From NCBI GenBank assembly GCA_017305925.1, contig JAFKJW010000199.1, positions 1 to 56,167 of the forward strand: a DNA stretch of 56,167 bases, in the 5' to 3' direction. Source of the DNA: Hyphomicrobiales bacterium. Its GTDB lineage: Bacteria > Pseudomonadota > Alphaproteobacteria > Rhizobiales > Rhizobiaceae. Shown piece by piece: positions 25,419-36,338 of the stretch; within the stretch, counting starts at the first letter, position 1, and the number at the start of each line of letters is the position of its first letter. The notes below the pieces were generated by a model. The model was given only the letters and a program-made list of their open reading frames with translations, did not search any database and was not told the DNA's origin. The position numbers were made by a program, and so were the translations under genes.

Positions 25419-25422
<4 letters not shown>
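23983..25422 (+). CDS. mutA: Methylmalonyl-CoA mutase small (alpha/A) subunit
   Basis: Structural partner of the B12-dependent mutase that interconverts methylmalonyl-CoA and succinyl-CoA in propionate and odd-chain/branched-chain catabolism. The 479-residue protein has the mutase TIM-barrel domain without a working B12-binding domain, as is normal for this subunit. Recognisable segments are [53 protein letters not shown] and [20 protein letters not shown]. The start was set at the ATG 23983, four bases after AGGAGG; ATG 23980 is too close to it. Its stop overlaps the next gene start by four bases. Confidence 0.93.
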
Positions 25423-27545
<2,123 letters not shown>

Positions 27546-27552
27546 TAACATC

Positions 27553-27585
27553 CTTGCGCCGGTCGTCTCCTGATGTTATATCATC
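27553..27585 (+). promoter_or_regulatory. Possible promoter of the AbrB-Doc pair
   Basis: TTGCGC, 17 bases, TATATC. The -10 lies within the inverted repeat that is the likely antitoxin operator, so repression could be autogenous. Confidence 0.4.
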
Positions 27586-27595
27586 TGTTATAACA
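27574..27595. promoter_or_regulatory. Inverted repeat, likely antitoxin operator
   Basis: TGTTATA, eight bases, TATAACA: a perfect 7-bp inverted repeat ending 14 bases before the antitoxin ATG, next to CAGGAGAC, its ribosome-binding site. An additional TAATAACA half-site lies at 27543. Antitoxins usually repress their own operon through such sites. Confidence 0.6.
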
Positions 27596-27609
27596 CCAGG
27601 AGACATGCC

Positions 27610-27840
27610 ATGAACGTCACGCTCCGCAAGATCGGAAACTCCGAAGGCGTCATCCTGCCCAAGGAGCTTCTCGAACGCCATAATCTGCGTGCCGGCGACA
27701 CGCTCACGCTCGTTGAGGAGAACGATGAATTCCGTCTGCGGCGCACCGGCGACGACCCGGAAGAATTCGAGCGCAAGATGAAGATCGCGCGCGAGCGGAT
27801 GAAGAAATACGAAGTCGCCTATCGCGCGCTGGCGAAATGA
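27610..27840 (+). CDS. AbrB/MazE-fold antitoxin
   Basis: A 76-residue protein: residues 1-48 form a swapped-hairpin AbrB-type DNA-binding domain (MNVTLRKIGNSEGVILPKEL, HNLRAGDTLTLVEENDEFRL) and the C-terminal tail is a basic/acidic helix (EEFERKMKIARERMKKYEVAYRAL) expected to bind the toxin. It should neutralise the downstream Doc toxin and repress the operon through the inverted repeat upstream. GGAGACATGCC precedes the ATG. The Doc start overlaps its stop by four bases. Confidence 0.9.
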   Translation: MNVTLRKIGNSEGVILPKELLERHNLRAGDTLTLVEENDEFRLRRTGDDPEEFERKMKIARERMKKYEVAYRALAK

Positions 27841-28220
27841 TCGAATTCCACTCCCGCGAGTTCGTCGAAGCGCTTCACGCCGAACAGCTTCGCCTTCATG
27901 GCGGAGCTGCAGGTGTGCGCGACGAAGGCATGCTGGAATCGGCGCTCTATCGGCCGGAACAGAAACTCGCCTACGGCTCGCCGGACATCAGCGAACTGGC
28001 GGCCGCATATCTCTTCGGCATCGTCAAGAATCATCCGTTCGTGGATGGGAACAAGAGGACGGGATTCGCGGCGGCCGATCTCTTCCTCTTCTTCAACGGC
28101 TTCAGCGTCGAGGCCGAACCGGAAGAAATCATCCAGTTCGTTCTGATGGTTGCGGCGAGCGAGATAGACGAGGAAGGAGCGGCGGCATTCTTCCGGGACC
28201 ACATCGTCCCGGTCGAATAG
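27837..28220 (+). CDS. doc: Doc-family (death-on-curing) toxin
   Basis: A 127-residue Fic-fold toxin. The motif HPFVDGNKRTG (residues 66-76) is the conserved Fic/Doc catalytic core; Doc enzymes phosphorylate elongation factor EF-Tu and stop translation. EFHSREFVEALHAEQLRLHGG and the C-terminal EEIIQFVLMVAASE fit the family. It is coupled to the AbrB-type antitoxin by an ATGA overlap; in phage P1 the partner is Phd, so the partner here is of another fold. All residues of the core motif that I can check are intact, so the toxin may be active. Confidence 0.92.
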   Translation: MIEFHSREFVEALHAEQLRLHGGAAGVRDEGMLESALYRPEQKLAYGSPDISELAAAYLFGIVKNHPFVDGNKRTGFAAADLFLFFNGFSVEAEPEEIIQFVLMVAASEIDEEGAAAFFRDHIVPVE

Positions 28221-28229
28221 ATCGCCGAG

Positions 28230-28697
28230 CTAAACTTTCAGCCCGACAATCTCCCATTCCCTGTCGTTCAGCGTGAAGGTATCGCCGACGCCCTTGCCGA
28301 ACATCGCCTGCGCCATCGGCGAGACATGCGAGATCTTGCCGGCATTCGGATCGGCCTCGTCCTCCCCGACGATCTTCCAGGTCACATGCTTGCCGTCCTC
28401 GCCTTCGAGGCGCACCGTCATGCCGAAGCGGACCACCTTCTCGTCGGGATCGGGCACAGAAAGCTCGGCGCTCTCGCGGCGGGTCTGCCAGTAGCGCAGA
28501 TTGCGCGTGGCGGTCGCCATCGCCTCGCGCTCCTGCTTCTTCTCGGCTTCCGCGAATTCCTTGCGCAGCCGGTTCACATGCTTTTCCATCTGCATGATGC
28601 CTTCTTCCGTCACCAGATTGCGGTGCGGACTGATCGGCAGGTCGCCGATGTCGGCAATCGCTTCGTTGTCGTCTTCGCGGGTGAAGGCTCTGCTCAT
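28230..28697 (-). CDS. greA: GreA/GreB transcription elongation factor
   Basis: A 155-residue protein that, by family, rescues backtracked RNA polymerase by stimulating transcript cleavage. The N-terminal coiled coil (about 30-80, LVTEEGIMQMEKHVNRLRKEFAEAEKK) and the C-terminal FKBP-like domain (VRFGMTVRLEGEDGKHVTWKIVGEDEADPNAGKISHVSP, then MAQAMFGKGVGDTFTL) are present. It starts MSRAFTREDD, typical of GreB-like members of rhizobia. It is nine bases from the convergent doc gene end. The gene is likely chromosomal rather than part of the toxin-antitoxin unit. Confidence 0.92.
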   Translation of the reverse strand: MSRAFTREDDNEAIADIGDLPISPHRNLVTEEGIMQMEKHVNRLRKEFAEAEKKQEREAMATATRNLRYWQTRRESAELSVPDPDEKVVRFGMTVRLEGEDGKHVTWKIVGEDEADPNAGKISHVSPMAQAMFGKGVGDTFTLNDREWEIVGLKV

Positions 28698-28801
28698 GCG
28701 GGCAGCCTAGGGAACTCGACCGGCCATCGCAAGCCCGGATGATGGCCGCGCGCCTGGCACGCGCCATGCATCGCGGTACTGATCGACGCGAAGGTGTGCC
28801 A

Positions 28802-30166
28802 ATGCTGGACAGACGAGCATTTCTCGGTGGGAGCCTCACGGCCGGCATTGCCATGCCTGCGGCAGCGGCCGGCGCTGACCGAAGCCTCACGATGTCCATG
28901 CGGGGATCGATCGACGCCTCCGATTTCGGCGTCACCCCGGCGAGCCTGGACGACCAGAGCCGCGTCTTCGCGAAAATGCTTCAGAAATCGTCGGATACCG
29001 ACGTGCCGGTGTTCCTGCCGGCCGGCGTCTATGTCGTTTCCAACATCACCTTGCCGCCGCGCGTGCGGCTCTCCGGCGTGCTGGGCGCGACGCGCATCAT
29101 CTACGGCGGTGATGGCCACCTCTTCCTCGCCGACCGGGCCGAGCGCATCGAGCTTTCCGGCCTGGTGATCGACGGCGCCAACCGGTGGCTGGGAGACCAG
29201 GCCGAGGGCCTCCTGACCCTGCGCAACGTCGTCCGCCTGGTCATCGACAATTGCGAGATCATCGGCGCCGGCAAGCACGGAGTGGCGATCGAACGGACCG
29301 GCGGCCGCATCGAGCGCTCCACCATATCGGGCGCAGCCGATGCCGGCCTCTATGCCGTGGAGAGCAACCGCCTCGCCGTCACGGGCAACACGGTGACGGA
29401 TTGCGGCAATGGCGGCATCCTGGTGCATCGCTGGCAGCCCGCCGACGACGGGACGCTGGTCACTGGAAACCGGGTGGAGCGCATCGCGGCGCGCGGCGGC
29501 GGAACCGGGCAGAACGGCAACGGCATCAACGTCTTCCGGGCGCATGGCGTGATCGTCGCCGGCAACACCGTCTCCGACTGCGCGTTCTCGGCCATCCGCT
29601 CCAACAGCGGCAGCAATCTCCAGATCACCGGCAACACCTGCCAGCGATCGGGCGAAACCGCGATCTATTCCGAATTCGCCTTCGAGGGCGCGGCCGTCAC
29701 CGGCAACATCGTGGACGGCGCGGCGAACGGCATCTCGATGGTCAATTTCAACGAAGGCGGACGCATGGCCGTCTGCTCGGCCAACATCGTGCGCAATCTC
29801 TCCGCGCAAGGCCCCTACCCGGCGGATGCACCGGGCTTCGGCGTCGGCATCAGCGCCGAGGCGGACTGCTCGATCACCGGCAACCTGATCGACGGCGCGC
29901 CGCTTTACGGCATGAATCTCGGCTGGGGCGCCTTCATGCGCAACATCGTGGCGACCGGGAACGTGGTGCGCAGGGCCGGCACCGGCGTCGCGGTCTCGGT
30001 GGTGGCCGGTACCGGCTCCGCCGTCATCTCCGACAATGTCTTCGAGGACGTGGCGAAAGGCGCCGTCGTCGGCCACGAATGGGCGAAGCCGGTCTCCGGC
30101 GATCTGGCGATGCAGGGCGCGTCCGGCTACGTCAATTTGACGGTGGAACGCAACCGCGTCGGGTGA
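28802..30166 (+). CDS. Twin-arginine-exported right-handed beta-helix repeat protein (TIGR03808-like)
   Basis: A 454-residue exported protein. The N-terminus MLDRRAFLGGSLTAGIAM is a Tat signal. The mature part begins with a pectate-lyase-like VFLPAGVYVVSNITLPPRVR and then repeats of the type VTGNTVTDCGNGGI, VAGNTVSDCAFSAI, ITGNTCQRSGETAI, forming a parallel beta-helix; Asn-Thr ladders recur about every 21-25 residues. TIGR03808-type proteins are found mainly in Rhizobiales and have no known function; a surface or polysaccharide-active role is possible. GAAGGTGTGCCA precedes the ATG. Convergent to the ABC permease four bases on. Confidence 0.85.
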   Translation: MLDRRAFLGGSLTAGIAMPAAAAGADRSLTMSMRGSIDASDFGVTPASLDDQSRVFAKMLQKSSDTDVPVFLPAGVYVVSNITLPPRVRLSGVLGATRIIYGGDGHLFLADRAERIELSGLVIDGANRWLGDQAEGLLTLRNVVRLVIDNCEIIGAGKHGVAIERTGGRIERSTISGAADAGLYAVESNRLAVTGNTVTDCGNGGILVHRWQPADDGTLVTGNRVERIAARGGGTGQNGNGINVFRAHGVIVAGNTVSDCAFSAIRSNSGSNLQITGNTCQRSGETAIYSEFAFEGAAVTGNIVDGAANGISMVNFNEGGRMAVCSANIVRNLSAQGPYPADAPGFGVGISAEADCSITGNLIDGAPLYGMNLGWGAFMRNIVATGNVVRRAGTGVAVSVVAGTGSAVISDNVFEDVAKGAVVGHEWAKPVSGDLAMQGASGYVNLTVERNRVG

Positions 30167-30170
30167 AGCT

Positions 30171-31070
30171 TCAGCCCCTTGCGCCCGCCGCCTGCTGCCG
30201 CTCCAGGAGCCAGAAGAAGACGATGGTGATCGCCAGCACGATCAGCAGCAGGATGAAGGCCGCCGCCGAGCCTTCGTTCAGCGACAGGCCGAGAAAGGCC
30301 TGTCGGTAGGCATAGAAGCTCAGCACCTCGGTCGCCGTGCCCGGCCCACCCTTGGTCAGCACATAGGTCAGGTCGTAGGTGCGGAATTCGTTGATCAGCT
30401 GGATCACCACGGCGATCGCCGCGACGGGCCTGAGCATCGGCAGCGTGAGGAACCAGAACTGCTGCAACTTACCCGCGCCGTCCACTTCCGCGGCCTCGTA
30501 GGGCTCGCGCGGCAGCGAGGCGAGGCCCGCCGCCAGGATCAGCACCACGAAGGAGGTCTGCTGCCAGACGTCGATGGCCGCCATCGACCAGAGCGCCATG
30601 TCCGCCGAGCCCAGCCAGTCCAGACGCGGCAGGCCGAGCGTCTCCATCAGATGGTTGGCGATGCCGAGATTGGGCTGGAGCAGCATGCGCCAGATCAGCG
30701 CGACGCTGACCGGCGACATCGCCATCGGAATGGTCAGGATGGCGAAATAGACCGGCTTCAGCTTCACGACGGCATTGAGCATCAGCGCAATCCCGAGCCC
30801 GATGACGAATTCCGCAGTCACGGTGACGAAGGAATATTTCACCGTGAGCCAGAGGGAACTCCAGAACTGCGGGTTGCCGGTGACACGAACGTAGTTGTCG
30901 ACGCCGACGAGCGGCAGCAGCGACGGGCGCAGCAGCGTCATGGACGACACCGACATGACGACCGCGTAGGCGAGCGGCAGGCCCATGACGACCGCCAGCG
31001 TCAGCAGGCCGGGCAAGGAAAATGTCCAGCCGGTCTTCCAGGCGCGATCGCCGCTCGCCAGTCGGGCCAT
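30171..31070 (-). CDS. Sugar ABC transporter permease (MalF/UgpA-like)
   Basis: A 299-residue inner-membrane permease with six likely membrane segments; the cytoplasmic EAA loop EAAEVDGAG contacts the ATPase. FSLPGLLTLAVVMGLPLAYAVVMS and the C-terminal AFILLLIVLAITIVFFWLLE fit the MalF-type first permease of carbohydrate importers. It is the last gene of a four-gene minus-strand unit (ATPase, MalG-like permease, binding protein, this), separated from the binding protein by a hairpin with a T run, which would lower its expression. Substrate unknown; a sugar or polyol is likely. Confidence 0.9.
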   Translation of the reverse strand: MARLASGDRAWKTGWTFSLPGLLTLAVVMGLPLAYAVVMSVSSMTLLRPSLLPLVGVDNYVRVTGNPQFWSSLWLTVKYSFVTVTAEFVIGLGIALMLNAVVKLKPVYFAILTIPMAMSPVSVALIWRMLLQPNLGIANHLMETLGLPRLDWLGSADMALWSMAAIDVWQQTSFVVLILAAGLASLPREPYEAAEVDGAGKLQQFWFLTLPMLRPVAAIAVVIQLINEFRTYDLTYVLTKGGPGTATEVLSFYAYRQAFLGLSLNEGSAAAFILLLIVLAITIVFFWLLERQQAAGARG

Positions 31071-31103
31071 GTGCCTGCCTCGTCCGTCCCGCCTCGAAAA
31101 AAC

Positions 31104-31129
31104 GCCCGCCGGCCGCGAAGCCGGCGGGC
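31104..31129 (-). terminator. Strong intrinsic terminator after the binding-protein gene
   Basis: GCCCGCCGGC, six-base loop, GCCGGCGGGC, a perfect 10-bp GC stem, followed on the minus strand by GTTTTTTCG. It begins eight bases after the binding-protein stop and lies before the downstream permease start, so it can act as an attenuator that favours binding-protein transcript over the permease. Confidence 0.8.
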
Positions 31130-31136
31130 ATTCACG

Positions 31137-32414
31137 CTACTTGTTCAGCAGATCCTGCAAGCCGGCCGCGGCGGCCTTGATCGCGGCTTCCGGCGTGATC
31201 TCGCCGCCGGAGGCCTGCGAGACCTGCGTGCCGAGCACGTCCTCATACTGCGCCGAATAGGCGAAGATCGGGAAGGATTTTCCGGACGCGACCACGTCCA
31301 GCGCCTGCTTGTAGAACGGGTATTTCGCCAGCACTTCCGGGTCGGAGTAGACGGCGGCACTCACCGGCGCATGGCCTTCGAGGGCGCGCGCGACGCCGAT
31401 CTTCTTGCTCTGCACCCACTTGATGAAGGTCCAGGCCGCTTCCTGCGATTCCTCCGGGGTGTTCTTCGGGATACCCCAGCCCCAGCCGCCGCTCTCGCCG
31501 TGGCCGCCGGGCATGACGGAGAGGCCGACCTTGCCGGCGACGGCCGGGCATTTCTCGGCATTGTCCATCTGCGGCAGCATCCACCAGTATGTGACCATGG
31601 AGAAGGCCTCGCCGGCGCACATCAGGCGCATCGTGTCGTCGAGCGTCGCCGACAGCGCGCCCTGCTGGGCGGCATTCTTGATGGCGTCGACATAGAGTGT
31701 CAGCGCCTTGACGGCTTCGGGGCTGTCCAGCGTCACCTTGCGGTCGGCGCCCATATAGGAGCCGCCGGCCGAGAACAGGTAGTTGGAGAACTCCATGCTG
31801 TTGGGGTCGCCGCGCTGGCTCTGCATGGCCGCGCCCGCGACCTTGGCCTCCTCCTTCATGAACTTGGCGATCTGGACGTATTCCTCCAGCGTCTCCGACT
31901 TTTTCAGCTCGGTGTTGAACTTGGCCTTGTAGGCCTCCTTCAGCTTGGCATCCTCCAGCAGGTCGGTGCGGTAGAGCAGGCCCATGGAGTAGTTGTACAT
32001 GGGCAGGATCGGCATCGAGTCGGCGGTGCGGCCGAGCAGATCCAGCGTCGAGGGGATGAACTCGTTCAGATCGAGCTTGTCGCGCTCGGCCAGCGGCTTC
32101 AGGTCCGTCAGCCAGCCGGCCGCCGGGAACTCGCCGGCCCACAGGAAATCCACTTCCAGAAGATTGTAGTAGCTCTCGGGCGAAACGAGCTGCGTGGCGA
32201 GCTTGTCGTGCATGTCGCCATAGCCGACCTTCTCGAACTCCACCTTGATGCCCGTCTCCTTCTCGAAATCCGGCAGCAGCTTCTCGATGATGTGCGTTTC
32301 CGGCACGTCTTCCATCAGCGCCCGGAGCGTCACGCCCTCGGCATGGGCGCTGCCCAGGCCGGCAAGCATGAACAGGCTGGCACCCGCCATCAGGCCATTT
32401 TTGTCGATACGCAT
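31137..32414 (-). CDS. Sugar ABC transporter substrate-binding protein
   Basis: A 425-residue periplasmic protein of the family 1 solute-binding type. The signal peptide (MRIDKNGLMAGASLFMLAGLGSAHA) is cleaved near residue 25. LRALMEDVPETHIIEKLLPDFEKETGIKVEFEKV and YNLLEVDFLWAGEFPAAGWL are the usual start of family-1 proteins; PMYNYSMGLLYRTDLL and TWAFIKWVQSKK-like TFIKWVQSKK close the fold. The start ATG at 32414 is six bases after GGGAGA; an ATG six bases earlier is directly abutting it. The protein is the most abundant component by expectation, helped by the terminator behind it. Confidence 0.92.
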   Translation of the reverse strand: MRIDKNGLMAGASLFMLAGLGSAHAEGVTLRALMEDVPETHIIEKLLPDFEKETGIKVEFEKVGYGDMHDKLATQLVSPESYYNLLEVDFLWAGEFPAAGWLTDLKPLAERDKLDLNEFIPSTLDLLGRTADSMPILPMYNYSMGLLYRTDLLEDAKLKEAYKAKFNTELKKSETLEEYVQIAKFMKEEAKVAGAAMQSQRGDPNSMEFSNYLFSAGGSYMGADRKVTLDSPEAVKALTLYVDAIKNAAQQGALSATLDDTMRLMCAGEAFSMVTYWWMLPQMDNAEKCPAVAGKVGLSVMPGGHGESGGWGWGIPKNTPEESQEAAWTFIKWVQSKKIGVARALEGHAPVSAAVYSDPEVLAKYPFYKQALDVVASGKSFPIFAYSAQYEDVLGTQVSQASGGEITPEAAIKAAAAGLQDLLNK

Positions 32415-32461
32415 GTGCATTCTCCCGTTGTTGAAGTCCTGTTTCACGGATCCGCGGCGCC

Positions 32462-33259
32462 TCATTTGACGCTGCCGAAGGTCAGGCCATGGACGATGAA
32501 GCGCTGGATGAAGCGCGAGGCGACGACCAGCGGCAGGATCGCCATCACCACGCCCGCCGCCACCTTGGCGATCTGCACGCCGTTCGAGGTCTGGAGCGAG
32601 GCGAGCCCGACCGGCACGGTCGCCGTCGCCGGCCCGCTCAGCACCAAGGCGAAAAGAAACTCGTTCCATGACAGGATGAAGCCCAGCACGCCCGCCGCGG
32701 CGATGCCCGGCAGCGAGACCGGCACGACGATGCGCCAGAAGGCGCCCCAGGCGGTGGCGCCGTCGGTCTGCGCGGCCCATTCCAGATCGACCGGAATGCC
32801 CTCGAAGAAGCCCATCAGGATCCAGGTCAGGAAGGGCAGGTTCATCGCGGCATAGGCGATGGTGAGGCCGGTGACGGAATTGGTCAGCCCGACATAGCGG
32901 AACAGCATGAAGGTCGGCAGCACGATCGCCACCGGCGGCAGCATCTGCGTGGCGAGCACGGCAAGCCGCGCCGCCTTGCCGCCGGTCCTGAAGCGGGCGA
33001 AGGCATAGCCCGTCATGGCGGCGAACGGCATGGCGATCAGGACCGACCCGACGGAGACGATCAGGCTGTTCAAATAATAGACGCCGAAACGCTTCTGGAC
33101 GAAGAGGTCGACATAGTTCTGGAGCGTCACGCCCGGCAGGAGCTGCGTCGAATAGGCCATCGGCTCGGGGACGAAGCTGGTGCGGAGCGCCCAGAGCGGC
33201 GGCAGCAGGATGATCAGCGAGACGATCACCAGTCCGAAATGGATGCCCAGCCGCCGCAT
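32462..33259 (-). CDS. Sugar ABC transporter permease (MalG-like)
   Basis: A 265-residue permease of the second type, with N-terminal MRRLGIHFGLVIVSLIILLPPLWALRTSFV and a conserved EWAAQTDGAT loop (the EAA-like ATPase contact) near residues 165-175. The C-terminus RFIQRFIVHGLTFGSVK is typical of MalG/UgpE/LacG. AGGAGACGGGAC precedes the ATG at 33259, 10 bases after the ATPase stop. It pairs with the MalF-like permease at 30171 although the binding-protein gene lies between them, an unusual order. Confidence 0.9.
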   Translation of the reverse strand: MRRLGIHFGLVIVSLIILLPPLWALRTSFVPEPMAYSTQLLPGVTLQNYVDLFVQKRFGVYYLNSLIVSVGSVLIAMPFAAMTGYAFARFRTGGKAARLAVLATQMLPPVAIVLPTFMLFRYVGLTNSVTGLTIAYAAMNLPFLTWILMGFFEGIPVDLEWAAQTDGATAWGAFWRIVVPVSLPGIAAAGVLGFILSWNEFLFALVLSGPATATVPVGLASLQTSNGVQIAKVAAGVVMAILPLVVASRFIQRFIVHGLTFGSVK

Positions 33260-33269
33260 GTCCCGTCTC

Positions 33270-34418
<1,149 letters not shown>

Positions 34419-34723
34419 CGAAGATCCGTCCTCCCGCCTGCTCAGGTGGTGGAGACGTCATCGGCGAGCCCGGCTGCCGACGCCATCCGCAGCCTTTCAA
34501 AAATCAACAATACGTACCATAACCGCACGTACTCAATATTTTTATCGTTTGGCAATAGATAATGGATGTTCGTTTAAGTTTTATCGAGATTGATTTTGTG
34601 CGTTTTCCCGTTTAGATGAAGGAAACCAACGGCAGCGGATGCCGCAAAGGAGCCACGGACAGTGTGGAATGACGATCTGCCGACGGGGATGAAAGTCCCG
34701 GGCTCTTCCCGGAGGGAAGCATC
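34419..34723. promoter_or_regulatory. AT-rich divergent regulatory region
   Basis: No gene. The central part (34500-34620) is strongly AT-rich. It contains two copies of TTTTATCG (34540-34547 and 34579-34586, 39 bases apart, close to four helical turns), and an inverted pair TACGT/ACGTA (34511-34515, 34527-34531). These could be regulator sites for the divergent importer and HAD/BtpA units. No regulator gene is present in the neighbourhood. Confidence 0.45.
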
Positions 34724-35374
34724 ATGACCGTTAAAGCCATTGCCTGGGATATCGACGGCACGCTGATCGACAGCGAGCCGCTGCATCACCGATCCTTCGT
34801 GGCGGGCAGCCTCGCGCTCGGCAAGGACTTTTCCGGCATGCCGGAAAACCGTTTCCGCGGCGTCCATATGGACGATGTCTGGGAGGCCGTGCGCGACGAG
34901 CTTCCCGCCGGCACCGACAAGCGGGACTGGCTGCGCGCGATCCAGGGCTGCTACGCGCGGGATGCGGCGGGCCTTGCCGCCATGCCGGGCGCCGTCGAGG
35001 CTTTTGCGGCCGTCGCCGCGCTCGGCCTGACGCAGGTGTGCGTATCGAATTCCGACCGGGCGATCGTCGACGCCAACATCGCCGCGCTCGGCATCGCCCA
35101 CGGCATCGCCTTCTCGCTCGCCATCAACGACGTCGCGCGCGGCAAGCCCGACCCGGAGCCCTATCTGGCGGCGGCGCGCAGGCTCGGGCTGAAACCGGCG
35201 GAGATGATCGCCGTCGAGGACAGCGCGACGGGCGCGCGCTCGGCGCGCGACGCGGGCATGATCGTGGTGGGCTACCATCAGGAACGCGTCCGCTTCGCCG
35301 ACCTGGACCATGTGATCGCGGACCATGCGGAGTTCGTCACGCTGGTCCGCCAGCTCAATACCGTTCCGGCATGA
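34724..35374 (+). CDS. HAD-superfamily phosphatase (beta-phosphoglucomutase-like subgroup)
   Basis: A 216-residue HAD hydrolase. Motif I is WDIDGTLIDSEPLHHRSF (nucleophile Asp near residue 9), motif II is VSNSDR (Ser), motif III Lys in RGKPDPEPY, motif IV VEDSATGARSARDAGM. An alpha-helical cap is inserted after motif I. Such enzymes dephosphorylate sugar phosphates. GGAGGGAAGCATC precedes the ATG. It lies 55 bases before the BtpA/SgcQ-family gene, and both are divergent from the importer, so they likely act on the imported compound, as in similar rhizobial clusters. Confidence 0.88.
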   Translation: MTVKAIAWDIDGTLIDSEPLHHRSFVAGSLALGKDFSGMPENRFRGVHMDDVWEAVRDELPAGTDKRDWLRAIQGCYARDAAGLAAMPGAVEAFAAVAALGLTQVCVSNSDRAIVDANIAALGIAHGIAFSLAINDVARGKPDPEPYLAAARRLGLKPAEMIAVEDSATGARSARDAGMIVVGYHQERVRFADLDHVIADHAEFVTLVRQLNTVPA

Positions 35375-35429
35375 GGTTCTCCCGGCCGAACGGCCCGCAC
35401 CCCAAATCACTGCAAGAAGAGGTTCAGAC

Positions 35430-36338
35430 ATGAGCAAATTCGCGACGCTTTTCCCCGACACCAAGCCGGTGATCGCAATGGTCCATCTCAATCCGCTGCC
35501 CGGCACGCCGCTCTATGACGCCGGCGCCGGCATCGAGGGCATCGTGGAAAGCGCGCGACGCGACCTTGAGGCCTTGCAGGCGGCCGATGTCGACGCGGTG
35601 ATGTTCGGCAACGAGAACGACCGGCCCTACGAGTTGAACGTCGACATCGCCTCCACGGCGACGATGGCCTATGTCATCGGCTGCCTCAGGAGCCAGATCC
35701 AGAAGCCGTTCGGCGTCAACGTGCTCTGGGACCCGAAGAGCTCCGTCGCGCTCGCGGCCGCCACCGGCGCCTCCTTCATGCGCGAGATCCTGACCGGCAC
35801 CTATGCCTCCGACATGGGGCCGTGGACGCCGAACGCCGGCCAGGCCATGCGCTACCGCAACCGGCTGAACCGCCCGGACCTCGTGATGCTGAACAACGTC
35901 TCTGCCGAATTCGCCGATTCGCTCGACCGGCGGCCGCTTCCGGACCGCGCACGCTCGGCCGTGTTCTCCTCCATCCCGGATGCGGTGCTGGTGTCGGGGG
36001 CAATCACCGGCGAGGCCGCAAAGACCACGGACCTCGAAGCGGTCAAGCGCGTCCTGCCCAACACGCCCGTGCTCGCCAACACCGGCGTCAAGCATGCCAC
36101 GGTGGCCGACATCCTGAAGATCGCGCACGGCTGCATCGTCGGCTCCTCGCTGAAGGTCGACGGGAACACCTGGGTCAGGACCGGCCGCGCCAATTTGCGC
36201 AGCCGGTCCGACAGGTCCTCGTCAGCCGCCAGAAGCCTGGCGAGCACGGCGGCAATCGCCGTCTCCGCCGCCCTGCCCGCGCCGTCGTCGCATTTCAGCG
36301 CGATGCCGAGGCCGAGCTCCGGCACGGCCCCGCAATAG
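35430..36338 (+). CDS. BtpA/SgcQ family protein with foreign C-terminal tail
   Basis: A 302-residue protein. Residues 1-248 are a BtpA/SgcQ-type TIM barrel (KPVIAMVHLNPLPGTPLY, ADVDAVMFGNENDRPYEL, NTPVLANTGVKHATVADILK, GCIVGSSLKVDGNTW). Family members usually run about 260-275 residues with a conserved end that follows the NTW segment; here the frame leaves this pattern right after Trp248 and continues for 54 residues, low-complexity and Ser/Arg/Ala-rich, which is simply the antisense of the asparaginase gene. The true C-terminus is therefore lost. AAGAGG precedes the ATG. BtpA was named for photosystem I biogenesis in cyanobacteria; rhizobial members occur near carbohydrate genes. Activity after this truncation is uncertain. 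Confidence 0.85.
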   Translation: MSKFATLFPDTKPVIAMVHLNPLPGTPLYDAGAGIEGIVESARRDLEALQAADVDAVMFGNENDRPYELNVDIASTATMAYVIGCLRSQIQKPFGVNVLWDPKSSVALAAATGASFMREILTGTYASDMGPWTPNAGQAMRYRNRLNRPDLVMLNNVSAEFADSLDRRPLPDRARSAVFSSIPDAVLVSGAITGEAAKTTDLEAVKRVLPNTPVLANTGVKHATVADILKIAHGCIVGSSLKVDGNTWVRTGRANLRSRSDRSSSAARSLASTAAIAVSAALPAPSSHFSAMPRPSSGTAPQ

